This document shows, in pieces, positions 23,278 through 34,461 of a stretch of 64,000 nt of DNA (within the stretch, counting starts at the first letter, position 1; every line of letters begins with the position of its first letter). The position numbers and the translations under genes were made by a program. The notes under the pieces were generated by a model. It searched no databases and was not told the DNA's origin. It was given only the letters and a program-made list of their open reading frames with translations. The stretch comes from Panopea generosa (Eukaryota; Mollusca; Bivalvia; Adapedonta; Hiatellidae): assembly GCA_029582155.1 (NCBI GenBank), contig CM055894.1, forward strand, positions 37,679,632-37,743,631. The letters run 5' to 3'.

Positions 23278-23558
23278 CCCTTTTCTTCATGTAGACGCCT
23301 TTGGACACCTCTAATATAGATGCCTTTGGACACCTCTAATATAGACGCCTTTGCACACCTCTAATATAGATGCCTTTGGACACCTCTAATGTAATCCTTT
23401 GAACACATTTTATAGAAGGCTTTTGAATTATTAGGTGAATTATGTTTATATAAACTTACAGAGTGGAAAACAATCAGAAAAATCTGAACTCTTCCTGCAC
23501 TGTTTTCAAAGGCCTCCTGTGATTGGTGCGGGAAAACGCGTATCTATGGAGTAAAGGA
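23278..23558. mobile_element. piggyBac-like MITE, copy 1
   Basis: Flanked by TTAA on both sides (23274-23277 and 23559-23562). Ends cccttttcttcat and atggagtaaagg are near inverted repeats of cccttyactycat. Near the left end a 25-base unit (gcctttggacacctctaata) is repeated four times. The central palindrome seen in other copies is partly deleted. Confidence 0.7.
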
Positions 23559-23690
23559 TTAAGGTTGTGCATCTATGCTGATGAATAATTATATGTGAAA
23601 AGAAACGTGTACTGATTCCTTCTGATGCATGGTATTTGTGTATTAAATAGCCTGTAGTCCGGACCCATCTCTCCTGTAAGGGTCTGTTAA

Positions 23691-23886
23691 CCCTTTACTT
23701 CATATAGATACCTTTGGACACCTCTAATATAGAAGGCTTTTTAATTATTTGGTGAATTATGCATATATTAACTGACAGAGTGGAAAACAGTGCAGGAAGT
23801 GTTCAGATTGCTCGTTACGAGCAATCTGAACTCTTCCTGCACTGTTTTCAAAAGCCTTCTGTGATTGGTATCTCTGGAGTAAAAGG
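23691..23886. mobile_element. piggyBac-like MITE, copy 2, with internal hairpin
   Basis: TTAA at 23687-23690 and 23887-23890. Left end ccctttacttcat, right end ctggagtaaaagg. It contains an internal inverted repeat, arms 23783-23814 and 23818-23849, 32 bases each with one mismatch and a 3-base loop. Open frames here are artefacts. Confidence 0.75.
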
Positions 23887-24775
23887 TTAAATAGCAATGT
23901 TGGGAAAGCCATATTTGAGCATGTAGATTGGTCAATTGTTTTAAGGGAACGTATGAATGACGTCACATGTTTATATTAAGCTTTCAATCGCTATGAATTG
24001 TGGCACAGGACAGATTTTAACCCACAAGGCCACTCCTAGAAAATGTTTGTTTGCCTCTTCCAACCCATACCATTTAGGGGTAGGTAGTTAAATTCCTTTT
24101 TTTTTTCGTTATAATTCTTTTATTCTGTACTCATTTGAAGAATATTTTGTCTTTTGGGATCCCCCTCTCACCCCCAAATAATCAAATCAAATAATCCATA
24201 TATATTTATTCCTAAACTGATGTGTATATAATATTATATACATTTAAATTAATAAATATGTTTAAACCAAACAATATTTTAATATAGGCCTTACTTTGCT
24301 AGATTGACCACCATACCTGTTTTGTAAAAAATTCCAAATATGATCTGGTAATAGTGTTACAAATATCTTACTGCTTTGATACAATTGGAAGGATTTATTT
24401 CACAAACATCTATATATAATCACATACTTATACATTAATGTGTCCAGTGGATTGCCTCAGGTACATAAACTACAGTTACCTGTCTTACATGACATAATTC
24501 AATGAGCAACGAAGCATATATATATATTCACAAATACAACCCAGCCATAAACCTTGTACACTGATTGTCACCTTTACTCCGCATGATTCATGTTCCTGTA
24601 TAATACAAACTTGACATATTTGAACTCAACTTGTAAATTATTCTGTTTATAATACAGGGTCTAAATAAAGAAATGGTAAATCAAGGCCGCCAGTCAGCCA
24701 TATATTAGGAACAAGATACACATGTAAAAATATAGTTCTGTTTTTGAATGGAATTCAATACAGTTTAACCTTGGG

Positions 24776-24887
24776 TTATATAACTATAGCATTTACGGAG
24801 GAAGACCTCAGTCCTTTCACAAGGAACTAGCAAAATTTCTCACACATTAAGTTTCTGACGGAGCTGGGCATGAGGACCCATAACCAC
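24776..24887 (-). mobile_element. SINE family B fragment
   Basis: Forward ggaggaagacctcagtcctt and aaaatttctcacacattaag are the complement of the family-B body. Head partly lost. Confidence 0.55.
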
Positions 24888-25372
24888 ATATTAAAGGCAA
24901 CATGATATTTTCATTTACTGAATTGATTTTTATTAGCATGACTGGTTCTTACATTGGGTTAACTTGAACCATATTGTATGTAGCATATATATCACAATGT
25001 GTCCGTAATCTGTTTGGAGAGAAACTTAATACATTAGAAGTCTGCCTTAAGCTGACAGTTAGAAGAACATTAAATGCTCTGTTAGTGCAGGGTCCTGTTT
25101 TTGAGTCCCAGACTTGGGCTGCATGTGTTTCTCTCCTAACAAGTGACAGTGACATTTTTTACCAAAACATAAATGATGAATCAGTAATAACAGGGTGTGT
25201 AAGTTCGAAACACCATTCAATATTGATGTACGTGTATATATAAATGTGCATCATTTTACTGCAGTTGAGACATATCCAGTTGACAACATGCATACATGTA
25301 TGGTTTCCATCAAAAACTGCTACTCTCAGTTTTTTGTTATATTTATTGAATAATGGTTATATTTGAAGACAG

Positions 25373-25475
25373 CCGGGCTCCACTAGCTGTAATGAGTCTG
25401 CATGACTCTCAGATCAGAGGTTGTGAGTTTGAATCCCTGCCCAGTCACAGTCTCTGTGATGATTGACAATGAATT
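25373..25475 (+). mobile_element. SINE family A head
   Basis: gccgggctccactagctgta, then gttgtgagtttgaatccctg and gtctctgtgatgattgacaa match the tRNA-like head and first body part of family A. The rest is replaced by unrelated sequence. Confidence 0.6.
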
Positions 25476-25938
25476 TTGTTTTCTAGTCGTGCATCTCCAA
25501 CATTTGAATATGTAGGGAAGTAGTCAGTGGTTTGCCTGCTGTCTAGTACTGGTAAGCCACCTAGTGTATCCCAAGAACGATGATTGTGCATGCTGATTGT
25601 CGTAACATAATTGACATTCTGTTGAAAATAACAGCACAAAACCCCATACAAATGAGCAAAGAAACTTTTTAACAAACAAATAAACAAACACTTGAAGGCA
25701 TTTGAAAATGAATTGTTATGGGTACAAAGAAGGTCATATTGATCTATTTGTAAAACCAGAACTAGACCTGTAACGTTTTCTACATGTCAGGCATTGGGGA
25801 GGAGGTTTTCATTACCTATATAATCATGATAATGTGGCACAGTGGTTCAGTATGTCATTGCAGAAATGTTAATTCAAGTTAGCAGAGAAACTAAAACTTA
25901 ATTGGCTTAATTGTATGAGGTGCACTTTTACATTTCAG

Positions 25939-25980
25939 GTGTTCTTCCCAGATGTAGAGAGAGCAGAATGGTTGAACAAG
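25939..25980 (+). CDS. ESYT2: ESYT2 exon 2: start of SMP domain
   Basis: A 42-base exon, 14 codons, phase 0 at both ends, between tacatttcag and aacaag|gtacatg. It encodes VFFPDVERAEWLNK, residues 100-113. Joined to exon 1 this gives DLPSW-VFFPDVERAEWLNK, which matches the conserved family entry into the SMP domain (vertebrate DLPAW-VHFPDTERAEWLNK). It is too short to find by open-frame length and was located by expecting this motif. The first intron before it is about 11.9 kb. A MITE begins only about 20 bases after its donor. Confidence 0.93.
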
Positions 25981-26000
25981 GTACATGTGCCATTATATTA

Positions 26001-26228
26001 GGCTTTGATATATTAATTGCTAGATTATCATCCCCGCCCATCCCCTAATTTTCATGTCGCCCGACCCATTTTATTTTCATGAAAAAAATATATATAATAT
26101 ATAATTTTTTTTTATTATTACAAAAACGTCAAAAAATCTAAATATAAAAAAAAAATAATAAAATCATCCCACCCTCCCCATTTTTAAGAAAAAAATGGAT
26201 GATAATCTGGCAATTTATTTATAATGGT
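26001..26228. mobile_element. MITE family 4 (TTA target site), copy 1
   Basis: Left end ggctttgatatattaattgc with tagattatcatcc, right end gataatctggcaatttattt with ataatggtc, inverted to each other. TTA on both sides. It starts about 20 bases after the donor of ESYT2 exon 2. Confidence 0.65.
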
Positions 26229-26866
26229 CTTATATGTATATTATGGTGTTTCTGCTATCAATAAGTGTATTTGTAATTATTGATACCTATTACATACATT
26301 TGCAAAAATTATCAAAATTTATTATTTGATCAGTAATAAAAATTACATCACTTTTATTCAGAAGAATTACAGGGATTTAACAGAATTATTTATTTTTAAT
26401 AGCTGCATTATATTAGTTTATTTCATGTTGTATTGTTCACTGTTTACAACACTGTACTCTGTACAGGGTATTCCATATTGTAACGTGCACTGTTTATAAC
26501 ATTGTACTCTGTAAAGGGTTTTCCATGACCCTCAAGTTTTGTGTATTTGTCGCGCTATATTAAATTTAATCAAATGACCCTTAAAATTCTCTAATCTGCC
26601 TATGCAGTCTCATCATACATGTCATATGAGGGACAAATGACCCCAATAAATTATCAGTGTTGTGGGGAGGGGGAACACTGCCTATATTTTATACAATCTT
26701 AACCATTAATTGTTTGTAGTGCTTATTTAAGACTATCATGTGTCTGTTGGCTCTGAAATTCATTGAGCATTTTTTATATCCATTCAGTCTAATATATTGC
26801 TGAAGAGTCAGAAGTAGAAAATTGACTAATCCTCTTTCTCTATAACATCATTGTTTATATGTGCAG

Positions 26867-27001
26867 ATGCTGGCCCAGATGTGGCCCTTTATTGGAGACT
26901 ATGTGCAGAACCTGCTGATGACCTCAGTCCAGAAGACCGTCCAGGACAGCGCTGGAGTGATGGGATCTTTCAAATTTGTCAACATTGTTCTAGGCGATAT
27001 T
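26867..27001 (+). CDS. ESYT2: ESYT2 exon 3: SMP domain, first helix and strand
   Basis: 45 codons, phase 0 to phase 0, between atgtgcag and gatatt|gtaagta. It encodes residues 114-158, opening MLAQMWPFIGDYVQNLL and ending FKFVNIVLGDI. Human ESYT2 has KHMWPFICQFIEKL and FTKVDVGQ at the equivalent places. This is the N-terminal helix of the SMP (synaptotagmin-like mitochondrial lipid-binding) domain followed by its first beta strand. SMP domains form a tubular dimer that carries lipid acyl chains between membranes. Open reading continues past the donor into intron sequence, including a decayed SINE; that extension is not coding. Confidence 0.93.
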
Positions 27002-27079
27002 GTAAGTATTATGTTATACATTGCTGTAGGATAAAAAATCCTGTGTTTAATGAAGGAAACTACTTAAACGAAGTGGAGC

Positions 27080-27180
27080 ACATGACCCAGTGGCAGAGGA
27101 TTGGATTTAAGATTGGGGTTCATGGGTTTGATCTTCTGCCATGGCTATGTATAGTGTCCTTGAGCGAGACCTTTTATTGG
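27080..27180 (+). mobile_element. tRNA-derived SINE family C, copy
   Basis: catgacccagtggcagagga, gggttcatgggtttgatctt and tagtgtccttgagcgagacc match the better copy at 52868-53025. The gtccttgagc-x-agac core is shared. It explains the open reading past exon 3. Confidence 0.6.
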
Positions 27181-28118
27181 CATAATTATAATCAGTACTC
27201 AGTTTTTCTCTCCTCTTTTGGGGCTTTGTTTAGTGGTGTTTTAAAGTTTAAAATAATTCCAGTTTAACATTTTAAAACCATGAAAAACATGTATGTTGAC
27301 CTGTAAACTGTTTTAAACAAACAAACTTACAATTTGCACTTTTTTTTATATTTTCCCTGTTTTCATAATCTTTAGCGACACTATTTTCCTCTTATGACGG
27401 AACCCACCCCCTATTTCGACAAAACCAACAAGAAACACTGGTACTTGATCGACTTAGCTTGGTTTGTCTACGGAATATAAGAACCTATTTCGCCATCAAT
27501 GTAAAATAAATAGGTTTAAAACCAATCTCAGTAAAATCAAGTCAACTTATTCTACGCACAGTAGATCTGATGGTGTAGCATAGAAGGTCACCTCAGATTG
27601 ACCTTTCTGCCAGTCTATCAGATTATTGCTTTCAAGGTTTTGAAAGCGAAAGTAGAAGTCTATTTTAACCGGAAAAAAATCCATATTTAGCTGGGATCCA
27701 AATATCATATGTATCAATCAACATCATGTAAATCTCAATGAGCTGAGAATAATAATTAATCTGATTGACTGAATTGTTATGAATATTCATTACGGTGACC
27801 TTTAATGCAATGCTGTCAGATTTACTGTGCGTAATGTATGGAAACTTAAAAGTTGATCTGATTTTAATGAGATTGGTTTAAAACAATAAAATACTGAACA
27901 TTTTAATGTAAATTTGCTCATGTATTTGATAACATGCGTAATTATCTCTTTGAGTTGGATTTTAATTAATTTCTGAAAAAAACATTGTAATGCAAAAAAT
28001 TTTATACCCGGTAAATTAAATATGTTCAGTAGGAATTTGCAAATGATAATATTGGTTAAGAATGATTAAATTGTGTGTCTTTTAAGTCTCACCTGTACCT
28101 CTGTGATATAATATTTAA

Positions 28119-28365
28119 GGGTCCTCCATGGCCGAGTGGTCTAAGGCACCGCCTCAAGATCACTTACCTCTTACTGCTAAGGTTCGAGACCAGCACGCTC
28201 CAAAAACTTTATGTGAGAAAGTTTCCAGTTACTTGCAGAAGGACTGTGATTCTTGCTCAGTCTGAGGTCTTCCTCTGCCAGTAAAACTGGATATGCCATA
28301 TATAACCTGAAATGTGTTGAAAATGACGTTAACCCCATTCAAAAAAAAAAAAGAAAAAAAAAAGA
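28119..28365 (+). mobile_element. tRNA-Leu-derived SINE family B, copy
   Basis: gggtcctccatggccgagtg with gtctaaggcaccgcctcaag, then the family body (aaaactggatatgccatata, tgtgttgaaaatgacgtt), ending in an A-rich run. Confidence 0.75.
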
Positions 28366-28904
28366 GATATTTTGAATCAATAATGAATCAATAATGTCAT
28401 AATGTGAGGGTCATAAATATTTACAAACAGCACATGTACCATACCCTTAATCAAACTAAGAACAATGTTTATTTCTTAGTACCTTACCGTCAGGACCAGT
28501 GACCCCCACCATCCCCCAGGGCTGGAATATAGGTTTTATTTAATAGGTTGGAAATGCAGATGGAAAATTCCGTCCCGAGTGATAACTGTTTTTGTGGCAA
28601 TGAGGCTCTGCCGAGTGAGCTGGCTACTGTTAATATAATTATCCTGAGAGATGGTATTTTCTTTTAGCAGCGAAAACCCATGAAAGATACTTTTTCATGT
28701 AAACAACCCAAACTATGTGATTTTTTTAAATTATTATTCTCGATTATTTGTTTATAGAAGTGGAAGAATATCTAGTTAATGAATGGTACGTCATAGCATG
28801 TGGTATTCGTGAATGTGAACGTCATATTATGATGTTATGTCATAGCGCTATGTGGATAGATTAAACATGTGAAGTTGGAGTAAGATGGAAACCCTTTTCC
28901 GGCA

Positions 28905-29068
28905 TGCAAAATTATACCATTCATCTGCACGTCATGACAAGTAAACCTTTGGTCAGGACGAGTAAAACTTAAGAAACTGACCATAATATTTCTTTGATTT
29001 TCAGCATTCAATAAAAAATGGTGGAAAGGAAACCAAGTAGCTTTTATTAAAAAAAAAATTTAAGCCCT
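28905..29068. mobile_element. MITE family 2, copy
   Basis: Shares catttctttgattttcagca-like sequence (here tatttctttgattttcagca), ttcaataaaaaatgg and the right end aatttaagccctga with the copy at 341-517. The left end is degraded. Confidence 0.5.
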
Positions 29069-29852
29069 GACTTCATCCTTTCTTCTCCTTTTGTGTTGCC
29101 ACCAATTTGCATGTTTAAAAGGTGACACTGGACATATACATGAATTTCCTTGCTCTATTATATATACAATGTACATACATGAACACGTGTATACGAAGTA
29201 TGTGGTTCAGTAACTCTGTCTTACCAGCATTCAGTACATTTTACTGTTAAATGTTTGCTACCATTCTTTAATTTATTTTCCTGGGCACTGACTCAATCGC
29301 AAACTAGCATGCATTGCGTGATAAACTCAGGGATCCAGGCAGTAAAATGCATTTGCTGTTTACCAGGTTTTAATGGTGACTGTACACAGCTTGTACACAA
29401 TGTGATATGTACAGCTGATCATGTTTCAGCATGTTGTGTCATTTTTGTGCAGGCATCCACGCATCAACTATATTGATTTTGTTTTCATATACTAGTCCTA
29501 CAGGTATGCGAATTGAGTTTCTGTATTACGTTGCTTGCAGAACCAGTACAGTAATAAACTTTCATTTACTGTATAAAAAAGAATGCTAAACATGCTGTCA
29601 AAACCTTTAACCAGTTCTCAAAGGAGTCGCATATTCAAAACCCTGTCACACATTAATAATTCAACCTGTACTACATCCTTTCTATATTAAGTCGCATTCC
29701 TATTCTCCGTCATAAATCAACCTGCATTGAGGGGTCGCCTGCCTTGAAATACCACTTGTTCTGTTTATTGAGTGGATGTTAAAGATATATGTTTAGCTAC
29801 ATTGTATACACATTCAATACATTGTAGTATATAGGCCACTGTTTTCGTGATG

Positions 29853-29985
29853 ATTAATATACAACATTGCATCTCATTATCAATCATCTCTCACCTCTGA
29901 TTCAAGTGGGAAAGTTATCATGACTTGCAGTGATTAGGTTAACTGATCTTCTGTTAGCCCTCAATGAAAAATGATTCTAAATATT
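29853..29985 (+). mobile_element. SINE family A, 3' part
   Basis: ctctgattcaagtgggaaag, gttaactgatcttctgttag and ccctcaatgaaaaatgattc correspond to the tail half of family A. Head missing. Confidence 0.6.
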
Positions 29986-30276
29986 TAAACAAACACAACA
30001 CAGATTATGTACAGTGATCGATGAAATTATAAATACATGTTATGTATACAGTGAAAATATGTATCTTAATTAATTGATATGCAGATGATATGTATCTTAC
30101 AAGATAATGTACTGCTGGCATAGTGTACATAGCCCATATTTGTAGTACACAATATGGTGACAGATTGCTGACCAGAGCTGACTGCGACCTTATTTTAAAC
30201 AGTTAATCTTTTTACATACATAAATTGACACCAAACATGTATTTTTTTTCTTAACATATTTTTTGTCTAATTTTAG

Positions 30277-30353
30277 CCCCCTCGTATTGGAGGTGTGAAG
30301 GTTTACACAGAAAATGTCAAGCGAGATGAAATATACATGGATCTCGATATTAT
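30277..30353 (+). CDS. ESYT2: ESYT2 exon 4: SMP domain strands
   Basis: 25 codons plus two bases, phase 0 start, between gtctaattttag and gatattat|gtaagtg. It encodes PPRIGGVKVYTENVKRDE then IYMDLDI, residues 159-183 plus a split Ile codon. Human ESYT2 has PLRINGVKVYTENVDKRQ then IILDLQI at this place, an almost colinear match, so this is a highly conserved part of the SMP lipid channel. The split codon at/a is completed by exon 5. Confidence 0.94.
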
Positions 30354-31850
30354 GTAAGTGTTCACCTGCGTTTGCTGTGGCTAATGACTTGTGTTTTTCA
30401 CCTGTGGGTGCTGTGCCTGACGACTTGTGTGTAGTTTGCTTAGTAGTTTAATTGTTTTGTTTGTACATGTATTTGTCGACAATATGTCAGTTATTTATCA
30501 GTTATAAGCACTTCTAAATATTGTGATTGGAATCTACATTGACCAGTACTGAACACGTCTTATTTCTGATAGTCACTGACTACTTCCCCACATATTCTGA
30601 GTCTGGATGGCAGGGGATTTGAACTTACAGTCCACAGTCACACACATTACCCACTGAGGTAGCCTGGCTTGGGTTAATTTAATTGTAAAATGTCTTGGTT
30701 GTTGACTAAATATAATGGAATAGAATAAGTGGATTATATGCCTGGTACCGCAAAGTTATAGTCATTGTTGGAACTGTATTATTATCATGTTGAATATATG
30801 CACATACAGTAGAACTTCAATGGCTTGAACACGGATGGCTGAAACACCATATATAGCTCAAATCACTTATCTGGTCCCAGTTGAATTCCTTTTTTAATGT
30901 ATTTACATGTATATAATTTTATTTGGTATGATGTTGACCAATACTTGGCTTAAATAAGCCTTAATTTGAACTATTTTGTCTAGTCCTATCAGGTTCAAGG
31001 CACTGAAGCTCTGCTGTATTTTTATGGCAGTATACAGTAAACGTCCAAGAATCTTGTCACTATAAGAATCTTACATGGGTACAGTTTGTACTAATTTATT
31101 CTAGCTCAATTGCAATGAAAGTTTAGAACTTATTTGAACTGCTCTCGAGTCTACTACCTGGGTAGAACCAGTCTTGTTTATAAGAGGCATTGGGTCGAGC
31201 GGGAGATCGAACCCCCAACCTCTGGCGTGAGCGGCCAACACTCTGTCCAATACACTGCAGCCCCTGCTTTTTACATTAGAAAGTTCAGACCCGAGTGACA
31301 ACTTTTGTCGCAGAGAAAAGGTTCTGCTAAAAACCTTTAGCTCCACCTAGCAGCAATTTTTTTCATTGAGATAAAACTCAAAATGCAGTTGGTCCAGGTC
31401 TAAACTAAAATATTGTTTGTTTGTCAAAATGTCAAAATTCTTCTCCTCCGAAAGTGCATGGCTTTGAGCTATGATATTTTGCATATAGTGTCACATAACC
31501 AGTTTCTCTCATATTTGTTCCAGCCATGACCCTAGAGTCAAAATGGGCCGACGAAACTGGGTATTGAATTGAAGTAATAATGCACTAGGTTAATATAAAA
31601 AACATGCTATGGTTTTATTACACTCCTGCACAGTAAATGATATAATATGCTATGTATGGTTTTATATGGTACAGTGCATTATTTTCAGGAGTTTTCTTTA
31701 AACTGTTATAACTGCGCAAACTTTTTAAAAAATTATAGACATAATCATACATGCACGTAACACAATTAAACGATTGAGGTTAATGGTCAAGTGGCCGACA
31801 TAACTTCCCCCCAAAAAAATATACTTAATGTTGTATTTCTCTTTGTGCAG

Positions 31851-31917
31851 ATACAGCAGTGACTGTGAGATTGAGGTAGAGCTGAAGGGCATGAAGGCGG
31901 GGATCAAGGACCTTCAG
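31851..31917 (+). CDS. ESYT2: ESYT2 exon 5: SMP domain core strand
   Basis: One base plus 22 codons between ctttgtgcag and cttcag|gtatgta. Joined to exon 4 it reads DLDI-IYSSDCEIEVELKG then MKAGIKDLQ, residues 184-206. The family pattern here in human is DLQISFVGNCEIDLEIK followed by AGVKSIQ, so the C-E-I-x-x-E-x-K core and the A-G-(I/V)-K turn are kept. Ends in phase 0. Open reading on the opposite strand over this exon is a shadow. Confidence 0.93.
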
Positions 31918-33124
31918 GTATGTATATATGGCCTCGTACATCTCACATGATATTGAACATGTAGCAGGGATAAAATTTAAAGGTTGTTATTTTATCCTTT
32001 GTCTATTCATTCTTTCAGGGACAAATTAAGTTGTCCAATACCCTAGACAAGTATAATCATATCAAATCTTGAAAGTGACACTGAGTGTAATTTGATATTA
32101 AGTTAGTGGTTTATATGGTTTTAGTACAAAGGAAAATACAATTAGTATAAATACTTGAGAACCTTGAGTTTGATTGTGTTTCTTGCATTGCCAGTTATCT
32201 TTTGCAATATCGCATAATGCATTTCATTTTTTTTTGCCATTTATTTAGTTAACAATGGCTGTTAGTAATTGGGACAAGCATTTTTTCCTTGGGACTAATG
32301 AGTTTTTAAATGCACTGCTTGAATAAGTTAATGTCTAATCCTGGCATGGTCTGGAAATATAATTATACAATACATTCAGTACATGCACAAGTCATAATAC
32401 ATTACCAATAGATATATATAATAGAATATAGAAAATAATGATTCTATTTAAGGGAGTATATCAGGAAAAAATGCTATTAATGTCTTAAAATATAAAATAA
32501 TTATCAAAATGGATAAAAAGCATCTCATTATCATTAATAAATAAAATCTGAATGGTTTGGTATGTCAAATCCACAAAAACGTGACAAAATTAATATCTGA
32601 ATTGGAGTGGTAAACTTGAAACAAAATCCCTTATTTTAAAAATAGACATCACTTAAATACTGTTTGACATCAATCGACTCTTTCTAAGATGAATTTTTTT
32701 ACTAAGTGTAGGCTTGAATCAATGGTGGATCTACTCTTTAAAAAACAACAGCGGGGAACTTTCCTCTAAACTGAACTCCAGGATCCGCCGCTGTGCATAA
32801 CAGGTCAGACTGAAATAAAAATGGAAACATGTGACTCGTGTCATCCGCCACAAAATATGTTGCACTTTTAAGTAGGAAACCATTTTTAGTCTAGCCTAGG
32901 CGCCTAGCCCAAGTTAGGAAATCCCTTTTTAAAAAATTTGTTAGCATGTTTAAATAGATATCTTTTTGGCAATACAGGGTCATTGAGTAAATATAGTCAT
33001 GATGTATTGGAAAAATATGTTTTTAGCAAATTTTAAAATTTTGAAAAACCCTGATTGATTCCCTTTAAGGTCAATTATTGGTCCATTTTTTTGAAAAAAG
33101 TAATGATTTTGAAATTAATGGTAT

Positions 33125-33292
33125 GGCCATTATAAATTAATTTCTAGATTATCATCCAAATTTTTCTTAAAAATGGGGAGGGCGGGAGGATTTTATTTTT
33201 TATTTTCATTTATGAAAATAAAAAGGGTTGGGGCAGGCATGAAAATTAGGGGGCCAACGGTGATGATAATCTAGCAATTAATTTATTATAGC
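33125..33292. mobile_element. MITE family 4, copy 2
   Basis: Left end ggccattataaattaatttc, right end gcaattaatttattatagcc, inverted. Flanks share TAT. The interior is a polypurine/polypyrimidine-rich stretch around aaaatggggagggcgggagg. Confidence 0.65.
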
Positions 33293-33360
33293 CTATACTT
33301 GAGGTTGATATTTATAAATGAATTAGTATAATTCAGAGCTTAAATTTGTTTTATGCAAAT

Positions 33361-33536
33361 ACAGTAAAACTTGTCTTATGCAGCCACTCAAGGGAAAGAG
33401 CAAAAATGATCCCTTAAGACAGGTGGCTTCTTAATACAATTTTTATTAAAATAAAAATTATGAAATGGCAAATGAAAACATGTGGCTGTTTAAGACAAGT
33501 GGTTGCTTAATAGAGTTGACCACTAACACAGATTCA
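33361..33536. mobile_element. MITE family 3, copy
   Basis: acagtaaaacttgtcttatg and gcagccactcaagggaaaga on the left, then taagacaggtggcttcttaa and gcttaatagagttgaccac. Directly abuts a family-2 MITE at 33537. Confidence 0.55.
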
Positions 33537-33695
33537 GGGCTTGAAATTTGTTGACAAAGTTACCTGTCCTGCTTTTCCAAATTTTTTAATGAATAAATCA
33601 AAAAAAATATGGTCAGTTCTTTAATCTTACTTGTTCCGGTCAAATGGTTACTCATCATGGCGAGCTGACAAGTGGAATTTTCCAGTCCTGATGTT
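33537..33695. mobile_element. MITE family 2, copy
   Basis: Left end cagggcttgaaatttgttga, right end gtggaattttccagtcctg. Contains tcagttctttaatcttactt. Same family as 341-517 but diverged. Confidence 0.5.
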
Positions 33696-33850
33696 TGACT
33701 GTAAATTTTTTGATTTTACAGATGAATGTACTTTCTTTGAAATGTAATTTCATTGTTTTTGTGCTGTGGCCACTATAAGCAAGTAGAGTGATCCCCATTT
33801 TGACCTCTTGTTTTGTATACTAACCTGTATATGGTGATGTTTTGTTACAG

Positions 33851-33940
33851 CTGCACGGGACACTGAGGGTGATCTTCAAGCCCCTCCTCAGCACCATACC
33901 CCTGTTTGGTGGTCTCAGTGTGTTCTTCTTGAATAATCCT
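33851..33940 (+). CDS. ESYT2: ESYT2 exon 6: SMP domain, second half
   Basis: Thirty codons, phase 0 to phase 0, between tttgttacag and aatcct|gtaagtc. Encodes residues 207-236: LHGTLRVIFKPLLSTIPLFG then GLSVFFLNNP. The equivalent human segment is IHGTMRVILEPLIGDMPLVG then ALSIFFLRKP, so the G-T-x-R-V-I and P-L-x-G-x-L-S-x-F-F-L signatures are present. This strand-and-loop segment lines the SMP cavity. Confidence 0.95.
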
Positions 33941-33990
33941 GTAAGTCAGTTTTTTTGTTGTTTATTGTTTGTTTTGTTTTTTAGTTGATT

Positions 33991-34145
33991 TTATCGCCAT
34001 TTTCAACACATTTCAGGTTATATATGGCATAGCCAGTTTTATTGGTGGAGGAAGACCTCAGGATGAATCTAAGCAGGACCACCGTCCTTCAACAAATAAC
34101 TGACAAAATTTCTCACATAAAGTTATTTTGAGTGAACAGTATTTA
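33991..34145 (-). mobile_element. SINE family B fragment
   Basis: Forward tttcaacacatttcaggtta, atatggcatagccagtttta and ggaggaagacctcaggatga are the complement of the family-B body; the tRNA-like head is absent. Confidence 0.6.
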
Positions 34146-34168
34146 TTTACCTTCTTTATATGATGCCC

Positions 34169-34445
34169 ACAGCATGGTCTTAGTGGTTTAGCGTCCATCT
34201 CGCAGGTCATGTGTCTGATCCCCAGATGGGTCATACCAAAGACTTCAAAAATGGTACTAAAAGCTTCCTTTTTTGATGCTCAGCATTTAGAGAACAAGTC
34301 CAGTTGGCTCAGTGTCAGTATTATGTGCCTGGATGGGATATCATACCATGTGTCAATGGCATGATGCTTATAATAGTCGCAAGCAGACACTGTCCCCATG
34401 TAGTTGAAAAGTTGTTGAAAGCAATGCTTAACACCATACAACAAA
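34169..34445 (+). mobile_element. tRNA-derived SINE (family C-like), copy
   Basis: tggtcttagtggtttagcgt, catgtgtctgatccccagat and the tail ttaacaccatacaaca are shared with 2334-2530. The 79-residue plus-strand open frame at 34304 lies largely in it. Confidence 0.5.
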
Positions 34446-34461
34446 TTCTTCTATATAATTG

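Larger units (their letters stand above)
14009..25938 (+). other. ESYT2: ESYT2 intron 1 (11.9 kb)
   Basis: Donor gtaagac, acceptor tacatttcag. Contains decayed dispersed elements (14713-15400, 20745-21290), SINEs of families A and B, two inverted 'acagtcaaacctgt' elements, a 40-bp minisatellite, a hAT-like MITE and two piggyBac-like MITEs, plus a 20-base poly-C run near 16804-16824. No nested gene recognised. Open frames at 16097, 16506, 21191 and 24974 show no family match. Confidence 0.8.
27002..30276 (+). other. ESYT2: ESYT2 intron 3
   Basis: Contains a decayed SINE with catgggtttgatcttctgcc and gtgtccttgagc (27080-27175), a family-B SINE (28119-28365), a family-2 MITE (28905-29068) and a family-A SINE tail (29853-29985). 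Nothing else recognised. Confidence 0.75.
31918..33850 (+). other. ESYT2: ESYT2 intron 5
   Basis: Holds a family-4 MITE (33125-33292), a family-3 MITE (33361-33536), a family-2 MITE (33537-33695) and, at 33755-33815, the terminal piece of the 'ctgtggccactataagcaag' element. 31.9-33.1 kb is AT-rich with nothing recognised. Confidence 0.7.

Noticed and set aside
24974-25243. 89-residue open frame in intron 1
   Set aside because: No domain, an antisense frame is equally open, and no conserved motif is visible.
26851-27267. 138-residue open frame overlapping ESYT2 exon 3
   Set aside because: It reads exon 3 in the wrong frame and then runs into the intron and a SINE; the true frame gives the SMP motif MWPFIGDYV.
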